Assembly: GCF_051622035.1 (NCBI RefSeq) | Contig: NC_135355.1 | Span: 25,151,986 to 25,215,985, forward strand | Length of the DNA stretch: 64,000 bases | Direction of reading: 5' to 3' | Source of the DNA: Arctopsyche grandis | Lineage: Eukaryota; Arthropoda; Insecta; Trichoptera; Hydropsychidae | Shown here: positions 53,305 to 64,000 of the stretch, piece after piece | Numbering within the stretch: position 1 is the stretch's first letter | Layout: each line of letters opens with the position of its first letter | Notes under the pieces: model-generated | Seen by the model: the letters and a program-made list of their open reading frames with translations, nothing else | The model's database searches: none | Told to the model about the DNA's origin: nothing | Made by a program: the position numbers and the translations under genes

Positions 53305-53471
53305 TCCGTTTTTAAAACGCGTTGTATACGATATTTTATCTCCAACGTAATGGCAGACGATACATTAACGTATATTGATGACCAAAATGAGCAATATGGC
53401 TCATTTTGGTCATTTTTCAAGTATGAAAACGATCGGATAAGAGATAAGAGATATAAAAAATTACCACACAC
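53305..53471 (+). CDS. Short ORF related to the one at 53.6 kb, copy 1
   Basis: An open frame running through ADDTLTYIDDQNEQYG aligns codon by codon, without gaps over about 26 codons, with ADFISTYNDDETEQNG at 53625-53698. Identical or synonymous positions (CGA, TTT, GTA, GCA/GCG, GAC/GAT, TAT, GATGAC, GAGCAA, GGC) are spread through it. An ATG at 53351 opens a 37-codon frame. A perfect 15-bp-stem hairpin, ATGACCAAAATGAGC against GCTCATTTTGGTCAT (53378-53413), overlaps the frame. No function is assigned. Confidence 0.3.
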
Positions 53472-53591
53472 GAAAACCATGTGAACTGTATAAGAGGTAT
53501 GTAAAAATATAAACAAAAAAAAGAATAGGGAAAAAACGATCGGAACAGTGTGTACAAATGCGGTAATGTGGATAATAGTCACCGAGAAAGA

Positions 53592-53762
53592 TGATGGAGT
53601 ATTTTCAAACGTGTCTATTACGATTATTTTTCACCATCGTAATAGCGGATTTCATTTCCACATATAATGATGACGAAACCGAGCAAAATGGCAAAGAACC
53701 TAAGATAAGAACCCAAATTTCGTCAGGCGAAAAAATCGAAAGTGAAGTAAGAAGAGGCTAGT
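53592..53762 (+). CDS. Short ORF with signal-peptide-like N-terminus, copy 2
   Basis: ATGATG opens a 56-57 residue frame. Its N-terminus has a hydrophobic core (LLRLFFTIVIADF) that resembles a secretion signal, followed by an acidic then basic polar tail ending EVRRG and TAG. Near the end, AGTGAA|GTAAGA is a good splice donor, so this could also be the first exon of a longer secreted-peptide gene on the plus strand. Its upstream neighbour at 53.3 kb is a diverged duplicate. The family was not recognised. Confidence 0.3.
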
Positions 53763-54341
53763 AATAAAAAAATGCTGATGGCCTGTAATACGTTTAGTCT
53801 AGTTTTCCGAGATTCTAGACATATCGAATTAAAATAAGTAATAACATTTTGTGAATTAATTCAAACTTCCCAATATTATATTATGTTTTGTTAGTATATT
53901 GTAAATATTTTGCTTTTGTTAAATTTAAATTAAAGAAAAAACAAAAATTATCAACAAAATATTTCAATCTACATATACATATTATACAAATGAAACAAGA
54001 TATTTCTAAGAAATAAATTTTTATTAAAAATGTACAGAAACAGCCTCCGGTGAAGTTTCCGTCAGAGTTTTGTATTAAAATTATATATAACCAAACTTTG
54101 TATTTTATACAGGAAAGCGTTGGTTTTTTTAACTTCATTTTCATTTTGTTCCAACACCATTTAACATTTGACTAAAGATTTATTTGAATTCAAAATACAT
54201 ATAGTATTCTTAAATTCTAAATTACTCTTTATACAATGAAGTATGTCAAGCTTCAGGTGTGACCATATTTCTTTCTCAACACTTACATACATATGTATGT
54301 ACATATATCAAAAAAAAATAATAAGAGTACATTTTAAATTA

Positions 54342-54347
54342 TTTATT
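54342..54347 (-). terminator. Polyadenylation signal overlapping the stop of Kelch A
   Basis: AATAAA on the minus strand shares bases with the TAA stop (54343-54345). If it is used, the 3' UTR would be only a few tens of bases. Confidence 0.45.
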
Positions 54348-56877
54348 TCAACCAATTCATCGATACAGAGATTACATGCGTTGCTTCACGAGGACTTAAA
54401 ACGTTGGCAACGCGTTTCCATTGACGAGAATTCACGTCATATTCTTGAACATCTGCCACCAAACCTTTATTCGGTACTGCTCCTCCTGAAACACATACAC
54501 GTGTATTTAAAAATTTTAGTTGCATATTTTCTCAAATTTAAATTTGAAAAACATAATCTAATTTTTCACCGATGGCAAGTAAGTTTTTTCCAAAAGCTCC
54601 CATTCCAACTGCATACCGTAGCTCGGGAAATTCCCCGACAATAGACCAGGTGTTTTGTGTAGGATCGTAACGTTCAAGCGAAGAGTAAGTTATCAGACTA
54701 GGACTGTACCCGCTTCGACCACAAAGAGCATATAAAAATCCATTGAGAGCAGCTATCTATAATAAAATTAAATCCTTGGTTGCTTTTATACATATGATAA
54801 GCGCTCGTATATTTTTACCTTTCTTTCTCCTCCAACAAAACATTCGTAACTAGCAAAAACAAACATTTTTAAAAATAGCTCTATCGTTTTGCAGTCTTAT
54901 AGAATAAATTATTTTATTAATAATACAAAACCACTCACTCCAGGCCAGTTTCTTTTAACCAGCATTGCAGAACAACTTCTCCATTTTCCGTTCGCAGGGC
55001 AAAACGCTTCTGTAGCTCCAGAAGCTGTGCCGCCAGCCCAACCACCAACAGTATAAAATTCATCTCCTAAAATAGCTACTCCATAGCATTCTCTAGGTGT
55101 TATCATAGGCGTAGAAAAAGTCCACAGCTTCGAATCAGGATCCCATCTTCAAACCGCATAACGCTCATCATTTGCATAATCCAATCAAATCAATAACCTA
55201 TTTTACTAATGTACAACCTTTCCATTGTAGATAAAGGCTTATCCTGTCCTTCATCTTCCGTCAAATGTGCCTGAGATCGACGGTCATCTCTACCACCAGC
55301 GATGTATACAAAGCCTCCAATATACACAGCTGGAACGTGAGTTCTCGCAGTTTGTAGAGAAGGTAACACCGTCTTAACTTTCGTGTTAACATTGTAACTT
55401 TCCACCTGAAATGATATTTTATTTTTAAATGAGACAAATTTGCATCATTTTAAAGCTCGCAATTACTGACCGTATTCACAGCTTTTTCTCCACGATAGCC
55501 ACCTATAATTAAGAGCAAATCGTTCAATAGCACCGCGCCGAAAGCTCGTCTGTCAACACTCATATCGAACAGTGAAATCCATTCGTTTTTAAAGGGATCA
55601 AAAATTTCAACAATCGACGATCGCTAAAAATGATAACAGCAATTAAAATTTACACCACATATTTAAGATACAATAATTTCGTATTTTTCTCATTTTGTAA
55701 CATTAGTATTAGATTTATTATAATATTAGGCTACAAACGTTTTGATTGAACGAACCAACGATGATTACAGTGTTTGCAGATTGTCTGGCTTTCGTCTGTG
55801 AAGGTTTCAAAGTTTTACTATTGGGCAATAATATCCATTGCAAAGTATTTGTTATCATCTGATGGCACTTTGACAAGGTGCCACAGAACGGCTGAACTTC
55901 GTTGAAAATCGCCTGAAATAAATCAGGATTTAAAAAAGCAATTATCTTTCTTTTGTATTATGTATTGAACTTACTTCGTTTGGAATAAACGGCAATCTTA
56001 TGCATTCCATCAATGGCATGACGTATTGACTTCGATCTTCTTTGTGCATTATCCATCGCTTAACACAGCTGAAAACTACGGCTTCTGAAGAGACGTTCAG
56101 AAAGTCACTTTCCAACACACGTTTTAATTGATTGATCTCAATTTCCAAAAATTCACCAGACTTAGAAACCTGTGAAAAATCGATCGAAACAATGAAAAAA
56201 CTCACGCTCGATATAGTTCAATGTATGAAACATCTCGCTTACTTCGTCAAAATTCATTTTAACGTAATCGAATACATAACTTTGAAAAGTCATGTTAGAA
56301 TGTGAGTTTGCGACGTTCAAAAACTGTATGCAGTTTTTTATGTTGATCAAATTCTTCATGAACTCAAAGCAACTTCCCACCAATGTTTGTAATTGAAATA
56401 ATGCAGCAACTGATAGTATGTTCATCACTGTGTTCTCATTCAAATCTACTTAAAATAAACGCTTGAAAATGTTCCAATAGAATTAAAGCAATATTAAAAA
56501 GCAATATTTTTATTACTTATAATTCCAGTGTAGCAATATTCCAAAACTATTTGCGTGGCTTCGGAATCTACATTTTGAATTGGAATTTCTCTTGGTGACG
56601 ATTCATCCATGAACATAAATTTGAAATAATCACTACATCCCGCTAAAACGAGACTATGCACTTTGTGTCTAAAATTTTAATATAAATTTTGAACCAATAT
56701 ACATATCATATAATTAATAATATTTAAGTTATTATCTCAAAGTAACCTCATTCCGTTGAACAGCAATGAAACATCGCACATTTTCCCATTCGACATTAGC
56801 TCATACATTCGCTCCAAACACTCAGAAGAATGTCTTTCATTGCGAATAATTTTAACATGAGCAATTGAGTCGCACAT
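54343..56877 (-). CDS. Kelch-like protein A (BTB-BACK-Kelch), complete, 577 aa
   Basis: Exons from the 5' end: 56747-56877, 56517-56668, 56243-56445, 55975-56169, 55739-55912, 55471-55623, 55218-55405, 54939-55146, 54570-54756, 54343-54485. Phases agree throughout. The start ATG is preceded by an in-frame TAA, and the exon 3 acceptor was chosen to match its paralogs. BTB spans about 20-115 (CDVSLLFNGM, KVHSLVLAGCSDYF), BACK about 120-235, and six Kelch blades about 278-577 with GG and Y/W pairs (LIIGGYRG, YIAGGRDD, LERYDP). The family normally acts as a Cullin-3 ubiquitin-ligase substrate adaptor or an actin-associated scaffold; this is inferred. Exon 7 carries 13 extra residues, polar and acidic, between blades relative to its paralogs. 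AATAAA overlaps the stop codon. It lies 870 bp downstream of gene B on the same strand. Confidence 0.9.
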
Positions 56878-57747
56878 TTAAACTTCGACGAAAAAAACAC
56901 GACTATACAATGTATGCTATTCAATGAAATTAGACTGGAAAACGCGTGAAATGATTCTGTAACCACACTGCGAAATGGTCTACGAAAATATAACTATGAA
57001 ATTGCTAAGTAACATTTTACAGCGCTTCTAAAACAGTAATTGAGTTATTTCCTCGAAACAGACGGTGTTTTGTTTATGAATTTTAATTATATAACATTTC
57101 GTATAGTTGTTAATATTATTATAGATATTGGTACTTAATGATTATAAGATTCAATTTGGCTTCTAGATAAGTTATTGTCTTTATTCTTTTGATCCCCTTC
57201 ATGCACTCATTCATTTTGTATTTTTAGTTAATACATTCATTATTATACATGTACAGTTCATACATTGATTATTATTCATATAGAAAAATACATTAATTTT
57301 GTATTTTTACTTAATTTTGCAAGTATACATACATACATACATACATACATAGTATAAAAAAATATATGATATTTTTTGATCGTACGAAAATTTAGCCTTG
57401 AGATTTTGACTGATTTGATCAGAATCGATTTCTGAAAAAATGTCTGTGTGTGCTAAATATTGTGTAGATAATTCGAATACTATTAATCCTATCATACTGA
57501 AACAGTTACTGAAATATTTATTATTACAATGTAAATTTTTTTTCAGTTCTATCTACAGTTTGAGAAGTACTTATCACAAGGATAAGATAGCGGTCAGTGT
57601 GACCACATCTATATATATAAAATTCAAAGCTACAATTTTATCAAAATAATACGATACAATCGAAAACAAATTTTGATATGCGTCAGATAGTGATAAATTC
57701 ATCACAAAAGAAAAAAAAAACAATAATTTTGAAACAAATTTTATTTT
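56878..57747. other. Spacer between Kelch A and Kelch B
   Basis: 870 bp that must hold the Kelch A promoter and the Kelch B 3' end. No clear TATA box was identified. It includes a (CATA)n run at about 57326-57350. Confidence 0.6.
57740..57745 (-). terminator. Candidate polyadenylation signal of Kelch B
   Basis: AATAAA on the minus strand two bases after the TAA stop. Confidence 0.45.
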
Positions 57748-60220
57748 TTATGTAATGTGTTTGCCGGGGTTAATTTTTTTAACGAGATTAAGAGGAATTG
57801 ATATAATATTTGAAACTTTTCTTCCAATCTTCAGCGGCGCAAGACTTTTCCACTGATTGGCTTCGCTGTCGTATTCTTCTACATCATTCAAAGCGTCGGA
57901 ATCCGTTGCGCCACCTGAAAGTGAAAAAAATTTTTTTTCAAGAGTTTATTTGAATTTCAACATATTTCAAGTGTTGTTTGCATCCGGGATCTCACCGACG
58001 ACAACTAGGTTTCCTCTCAAAACACCGGCTGCAACTCCGTATCGAAGGGAGCTGATGTTGGCTACAAAGGACCACTTATCTAAATTTGGGTCGTATCGTT
58101 CCACGCTAGAGTACTTTAGAGCAGTGTGAGTGTTATTATCACGACCACCTATGGCATACAAATAACCACCAACAGAAGCCACCTAATACAGAATAAACAA
58201 TCATTAATTCAATATTAAAATCATATTATAAGAACCAGGTGGCGCGACCCCTGTTTTTATTACAAAACTCGGCTGTAGTCAAGGAATTTTTCGTTTTCAT
58301 CATGACATGTTGTACAATTTTATTTTCTTTCTAAGATATTTCCTCTTCCCGAACATTCCAATAAGGAGCTATTACTTAGGGGCCTGCGCCACTGTGTGTG
58401 TTCAAAATACAAAGGCTTACCCCAGGCCACATCCTTTTGGCGTGCATTGAAGCACATTGTCTCCACTTTCCAATTCCAGGACAAAATGCTTCAGTAGTAC
58501 CGATTGCATTCGTATTGAAACCCCCTACTACAAATATCTCATTGCCCATTGTGGACGCACCACACCCGTATCTAACTGTAGACATAGGAGTGACGTAAGT
58601 CCAGGAGCCGGTTTCTGAATTCCATCTGTTGAGAATTGATGTTGTATATAGTACATATATTACATATATACATATCTCGGGTATATATAGGTATATACTT
58701 GCCTTTCTACAGTGTCAAGAGGTCCTGCAATATCTCGACCTCCAATGATGTATACGGAGTTACCCAAAACAACCGTAGCTGCATATCCACGACTTGTTTG
58801 CAATGGCGTCATCGGCATTAGAATTCCAGTTTTCAGATCGAAGCTCTCCACCTAATTATATTGCAAGTTAAATTTGAATCGGTAAATTACATATATCGTA
58901 AGTTAATTTCATTAAACTACCATATATGTATAACTGGAGTTAATGAGTCCACCGATGAGTAACAACTTTTCATCGAACAAAACGGCACTGAAGTGTCGTC
59001 TTTCAAACTTGAATTTCAACACAGTCGACCATTCTTTCTTGACAAAATCGTAAAATTCCACATAAGGAGATCCCTAAATTTGACGTCGACTGATTAATGA
59101 TTTTTTTGCAAATATTTTAGTACTTTGAAAAAGCACTCTACTTACAGCGGTTGTCCACGATCCAATGACTAGAATCGTCGACAGCGGTTTTCGTGGTTCA
59201 GTTCTGAAAGATTTCAGCTGATTCTTTCTGCTGGGAAGAATTCGCCACTGTATAGCCTCGGTCACGAAGCCTTCGCAATGAGCTTCCAAACCACACATGG
59301 GCTTCACTTCGTCCAACAAAACTTGCGGTGGCAGAAGCGGCAGCTTCACAAACTCGAATATTGATCCCAGATGACGTGTTCTTTGAGAAGGATCGTGGGC
59401 ATGCCATTTTTTGACGCAAGATAGCACTGCCATCTCTGAGAGTACGTTCAATTCTGACTTAAGAAGATCTGTGATTGTCTGAGCGTCCAATTTTACAAAA
59501 TTTTCCGAAAGAACTACCTAAATATACAAACCAAACAAAAAAAAATTAGCAACAGTTCAACTACATACATATCTTCATACTTTACGTCTAAAAGAACTAC
59601 CTCTTCAAAATTAATTTGAGCATACTTTAATCCAGCTTTTACTAAGTTTGGACAATACATTTTACCGAGTTCAAGAACGTCAACACAATTACTGGAATTT
59701 ATAGATGGCTCTAAAAATTTACAACAAGCTTCCACTACTGAGTTCAATTGAAGCAAATATGCAGCCGAAATTATACTTTTTGCCGTATTTTCACGTATAT
59801 CTATAATAAAAAAAACAACTTACATATTTAGTGTAACTAATATTTCAAAATGAATAAAATTTCTAAACCTATAGTTCCCGTATAACAAAACTCAATCAAT
59901 TTCTTCATAGCGTCAGAGTCCACATTCTGAATTTCGATTTCTTTTATATCGGCAGAATTTCCATCAACATTCAATTTGAAGTAATCACTAGATCCGGCCA
60001 TCACAACACAGTGTACATCACAACTGGAAAAATAAATTAAATCAAATTCGAATTCTAAAAATAAAATACGATTGTTGTCAAAGATCTCTCACATTTCCCC
60101 GTTGAATTTGATTCGTAAATCACAATATTGTTGACCTAGCATCAGCTCGTACATTCGGCCCAAATTCCAAATTGGATGCTGGAGATCCTTGAACAATTCC
60201 ACTCTGCCCAAATCACACAT
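57748..60220 (-). CDS. Kelch-like protein B (BTB-BACK-Kelch), complete, 571 aa
   Basis: Exons: 60093-60220, 59869-60023, 59601-59800, 59146-59517, 58921-59073, 58703-58851, 58421-58625, 57996-58182, 57748-57914, with all phases in agreement. Domain order is as in A: a diverged BTB (about 18-115; YCDLRIKFNGE, then VHCVVMAGSSDYF), BACK (about 118-235; LSCVKKWHAHD), and Kelch blades (about 275-571; LLLIGGLI, YIIGGRDI, IFVVGGFN, YAIGGRDN). Exon 4 (372 nt) fuses what are two exons in A and C, so one ancestral intron was lost. The intron after 58703 has a GC donor (AG|GCAAGT); a GT alternative six bases away breaks the frame with exon 7. The BTB departs from consensus in the stretch after SSDYF, where a hydrophobic dimer and Cullin-3 helix is expected. 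Role inferred as an E3 adaptor; partner unknown. Confidence 0.9.
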
Positions 60221-60929
60221 TGTCACTGCTATAATTATTGTGTGAAAAATCAATACAACGAACTAAATTGATGTTTACTCAATTTAAACATTCTACATAC
60301 ATATGTACTTACGCATCCTTCCGTAACTTTTATACGAGTAAATAAATATATTTTCGAAATCTCCTCTTTATAATGCGGTTATCGTTTTTACATTAATTAT
60401 TCTATATTATTATACATATATTTAACCACATAAAGATACTCTGGACAATTCCTGTTGTTTATTTAGACATTTCGTATATTGGCCTGTACAAACATGTTTG
60501 TTTTTCACATTAGCTAAATATCTCATTTTAATCTATTTCATTTACATATATGTACATATATAAGTATGTTTTGGGATGTGGTTTTAATTATGTTTGTATA
60601 TAAAATAAACGCATTTTTTTTTCTAAGATAATGTTATCTTTTTCTTGTATCGTTACTAATTTTTCGTAATTGAACAAAAATTCTCGCATTTTCTCGAACG
60701 TCTTCCTCGTTTATTTATAATCTGTCTAATTTTCAACAGTAATTAATCTGTCGTGAAATACATAAATCTTAGGTCTATAATATAATGAACGTTTTTACAC
60801 CGTTTATATTTTTACACAGACATCTAAAGAAAATACCCTAAAACAATTCAGAAAAAAATTGCTGATTTCGATGAAAGACGGTATAGAATTAAATATTTTA
60901 TCCGAAACCACACAGTAAATATTTGCCAC

Positions 60930-61012
60930 ATCAATCAGGATTGAACCCCCTAGTTTTCTATCACTAGCAAACAAATTTGTTAGACACATTAGCGACAGAA
61001 CATTTACTATGG
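60930..61012 (-). mobile_element. tRNA-like SINE head fragment
   Basis: Minus strand GGGTTCAATCCTG is an excellent B box, preceded by GCTAGTGATAGAAAACTAGG. It resembles the minus-strand fragment at 38866-38935. The A box is not convincing and no cloverleaf forms. Confidence 0.35.
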
Positions 61013-61714
61013 CTATATGATATTATATTAATTTTAGCTTTATATTTTTTTAATTCTATGCATATGTGACTGACGAAATTTCTATTTTATTCAAATATAT
61101 TTTTTTTATAAAACGAACATTTGTATAGTTGAGTATTTGTAAAGTATTATGTATTTTCCGTTGTAATATATTATGACTAGTTGGAATATATTCCGTCTAA
61201 CCCACGTGAGTTGATTGATATGTTGAATTACATTCCAACCGGTAAAAATATACCACAACTGAAAATACAGCTCAACTAAAAGTTGGTTCCAGGATAAATG
61301 GAGAGGTTAGGTTTTTGTGAAAACGTCACTTCGCTAGTAAATTTATTTTGAAAGTCACATTTTTGTTTTTAACACATTCTTAGAGTCATCATAATATATG
61401 TAGTACTCATTATCTTTATTCCTAAATTATTAACACATTATTGAATTCTAAAAATTCGTAAAAACATCAGAGCTGCCAAAACTAAACTGTTATATTACAC
61501 TTGGCGCACATTGTTGAAATTGTATTTGCGTTTGTAGAGTTACAATGTACTACTTGTATTCGAACATGAATGACCTAAAACGCCAGTTATTACAACCAAA
61601 AATACACTTAAATTGTAACATGTATACTAATTTTAATACTTGGATAGTTACATATACATATATGTATGTTTAGTTGGAGATAAAAAAATGACAATTTAGG
61701 GATTTAAACAATTA

Positions 61715-61720
61715 TTTATT
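61715..61720 (-). terminator. Candidate polyadenylation signal of Kelch C
   Basis: AATAAA on the minus strand about 53 bases after the stop codon. Confidence 0.45.
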
Positions 61721-61772
61721 ATTTTTAAATCAATTATAAATATACATCGGATAAGCAATGATTACAAAGTTT

Positions 61773-63970
61773 TTAATAGCAAAATTTTACATTCTTTATC
61801 ATCTTCCACGGTACTGATACAATATTCGAAATTTCACGCGAAGAATTCAATGGTCCGGTAATCTTCCATTCATTTTTATCGACATCGTATTCTTCGACAG
61901 TCGTTAAAACTTGTACTCCATTAGCACCACCTAAATATTAAAATAAAAAAATAACTAATTGTAAAAATTCCAGCTAAATACTCGGTTGATCTCGATCACA
62001 TACCAACTGCAAAAATATTTCCTCCCAAAGCACCACCCGCAACTCCGTATCTAGGCGAACTGATATCAGCTACAAAGGTCCATTTATCTGCGACCGGATC
62101 ATATCTTTCCACGCTGGAGAACTTTTCAGTTATGTGAGTGTTTAATTGTCTGCCACCTATCGTGTAAATATGACCACCAATCGCGGCTACCTATTAATCA
62201 AAGTACACAGAGTTATGTACATATATCTAAAATTGAACCGAGCCAAAACACACAAAAGCGACCTCGTACCCCAGGCCACATTCTCTTAACGTTCATCGAT
62301 GCACACAGTTTCCATTTTCCGGAAATTGGGTTGAAAGCTTCCGTTATAGATGAGGCCGCACCTGTCCAACCTCCAACCACGTACATTTCGTTATTCAACA
62401 CGGCAACTCCGCATCCGCTACGACCCGTCGACATGGAATCTACGGTCGTCCACACATCCTTTTCAAGATCATACCTTTCCCCAAAATAAAGTTAAATAAA
62501 AAAATATTCCTGAAACATCTTCATATCATTTATAGCGTGCTATCAAACCTTTCAACAGTCGCCAAATTACCAGTGTGGTTACTTCCTCCTGCGGCATAGA
62601 GAAATTTTCCCAAAACTGCAACTAAAGGATGGTCTCGTGGCACTTGCATCGTTTGCAAAGCTTTCTTTTCACCACTCGTTAAATTGAAACTCTCTACCTG
62701 CAAATGTTTTTGTGATGTTTAAGACACATTCACTCACACTTTTGTATCAAAAACTCTACTCACATTATTGTGAATTCCTGCCGACACGGAGAATCCTCCG
62801 ATCAGCAATAAATTCTCGTCTACTCGAACAACGCTGTAATTTCGTCTGTCAATCTTCAAATCGGCAAACTTTGACCAACTTTTTTTCGACGGATTGTAAA
62901 TTTCAACTATGGACGAACTCTAAAATTTAAGTGATATGAAAAACAATTGTACATATGTGGATGATTATTATAACCCCGAAAGACAAAAAATATTTCAATA
63001 AAAAATATGTACTGAATCTGTCCAAGCACCAACTGCAAGAATTGTTGAAATTGGCTCTCTTGGTTCGATTTTGACCCTTTTGTTGGACATATTTTGCCAT
63101 TGTATAGCTTCTGCTATCAAGCGTTCACATTGCGCTTCGAGTCCACATAGTGGACGAATTTCATCGGTTATGATCTGAAATATTTAATTATTTTACTCCA
63201 TTTTGAAATACATTACAATAAAATATAAATTAAAATCGCATATTAATTTCACCTTTTTCGGTAAAAGTGGCAATTTTATGAAAGTCAAAATTAGATAGAG
63301 ATCCTCTATTCGATTTTCCCTATCGTATTCCAACCACTTCTTAACACCCAACCAGACGTCCAATTCAGAAGAAACGTCAAGTTCACACTTTATCAAACTA
63401 ATCACATGAGAACAATCCAATTTAACAAAATCTTTAGATCGAACAAGCTGGAATTTTTACAAAAAGATGATATTTTATTTTGTTATATTCGAAGTGAACA
63501 CACGTCATATGAATACATACCTCTTTAAAATGATTTCTTGCAAAATCCAAGCCAAGGTGCTCGAGGATTGTACAAGAGAACAATTTTGCAAGAGTTGTGA
63601 TTTCGAGACAATTTTTTATATCAATCGATTCTTCTAAAAAATGACAGCAAGCTCGAACTATCGGAACTATTTGTAACGATCCAGCTAAATTTAGCAAATC
63701 TTTTACGTTGTTTTCACAAATTTCTACAATAAAAATTCATAATTATATAATATTTAACCTACGCAATTTTTGTACGTATGTGTGCTTCAATTGTACATTC
63801 ACAACAATTTGATACCTATATTTCCAGTATAGCAGTAATCAACAAGCATATTCATATTTGTCGAATCTATGTCATCGAAAACTAATTCTTGTACGTCAGT
63901 TTTGTTTTCGTTGAGATGAGATTTGAAGTGATCGCTTGATGCTGTCAGCACTGCACTGTGAGCGTAAATC
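61773..63970 (-). CDS. Kelch-like protein C (BTB-BACK-Kelch), first exon beyond window
   Basis: Exons visible: 63816-63970, 63521-63723, 63253-63447, 63013-63174, 62764-62919, 62549-62697, 62270-62474, 62004-62190, 61773-61930. They give 522 residues to the stop. The first visible exon enters in phase 2, like exon 2 of A and B, so one upstream exon (about 43 codons) with the start lies past 64000. BTB continues with YAHSAVLTASSDHFK, BACK with LGVKKWLEYDREN, then Kelch blades (LLLIGGFSV, YAAGGSNHTG, MYVVGGWTG, YTIGGRQL). Exon sizes 155, 203, 195, 149, 205 and 187 equal those of A or B, showing descent by tandem duplication. Intron 4/5 is retained, as in A. It is probably a Cullin-3 adaptor by family. 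Confidence 0.9.
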
Positions 63971-64000
63971 CTACATTATTAAAGATTATAAATATTATAA

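Larger units (their letters stand above)
60221..61772. other. Spacer between Kelch B and Kelch C
   Basis: About 1.55 kb of AT-rich DNA, holding the tRNA-like fragment near 60.95 kb and an ACATATATGTA cluster near 60545-60560. No other gene was seen. Confidence 0.6.

Noticed and set aside
55147-55170. Reading ERYAV into Kelch A exon 8 from an upstream AG
   Set aside because: That frame meets TGA five codons on. The acceptor at 55147-55148 gives the same ER-W spacing as Kelch B.
56448-56450. Alternative acceptor three bases upstream in Kelch A intron 2
   Set aside because: Both AGs keep frame, but the downstream one (exon starting at 56445) gives the 203-nt exon length seen in Kelch C and the residue spacing of both paralogs.

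Overview
This is a window of an animal nuclear genome, almost certainly an insect. It is AT-rich, its genes are cut by many spliceosomal introns, and it is littered with (TA)n tracts and ACATATGTA-type clusters. It carries an RTE-clade LINE of the kind common in moths, hAT and other terminal-inverted-repeat elements, and solo-LTR-like sequences. A lepidopteran is my best guess, from the LINE alone; the order is not established.

Layout. 1-2710: decayed RTE-type LINE (endonuclease plus reverse transcriptase) on +, ending in a (GAT)n tail. 2.9-7.9 kb: dispersed repeats, no gene seen. 7.9-28.4 kb (+): a soluble guanylate cyclase alpha subunit gene. Twelve exons give 657 codons in one uninterrupted frame, and only the first ~20 residues were not found. 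Its introns hold a complete 1-kb hAT-type element with an 8-bp target duplication and a nested LTR-like sequence, a 723-bp element with ~150-bp inverted repeats, and two copies of a third non-autonomous family. 29.06-29.94 kb: an exact 327-bp-period array of alternating inverted copies around (TA)n. 30-54 kb: a long region without a recognisable gene, with more TIR elements, a second LTR-like sequence, SINE-like sequences, three isolated exon-like ORFs and a duplicated short ORF. 54.3-64 kb (-): three tandem head-to-tail BTB-BACK-Kelch genes; two are complete (577 and 571 aa) and one is cut by the window end.

How the genes work. The cyclase alpha subunit would pair with a beta subunit elsewhere in the genome to make the NO-responsive cGMP-forming enzyme. 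It keeps the two metal-binding aspartates that alpha subunits contribute. The Kelch genes probably encode substrate adaptors for Cullin-3 ubiquitin ligases (family knowledge). They share intron positions, so they arose by tandem duplication of an intron-containing ancestor. The middle copy lacks one shared intron and needs a GC-AG splice pair. Nothing links the cyclase and the Kelch array functionally.

All exon boundaries were set by eye from GT/AG signals, reading-frame phase and comparison among the Kelch paralogs. No database search was run.
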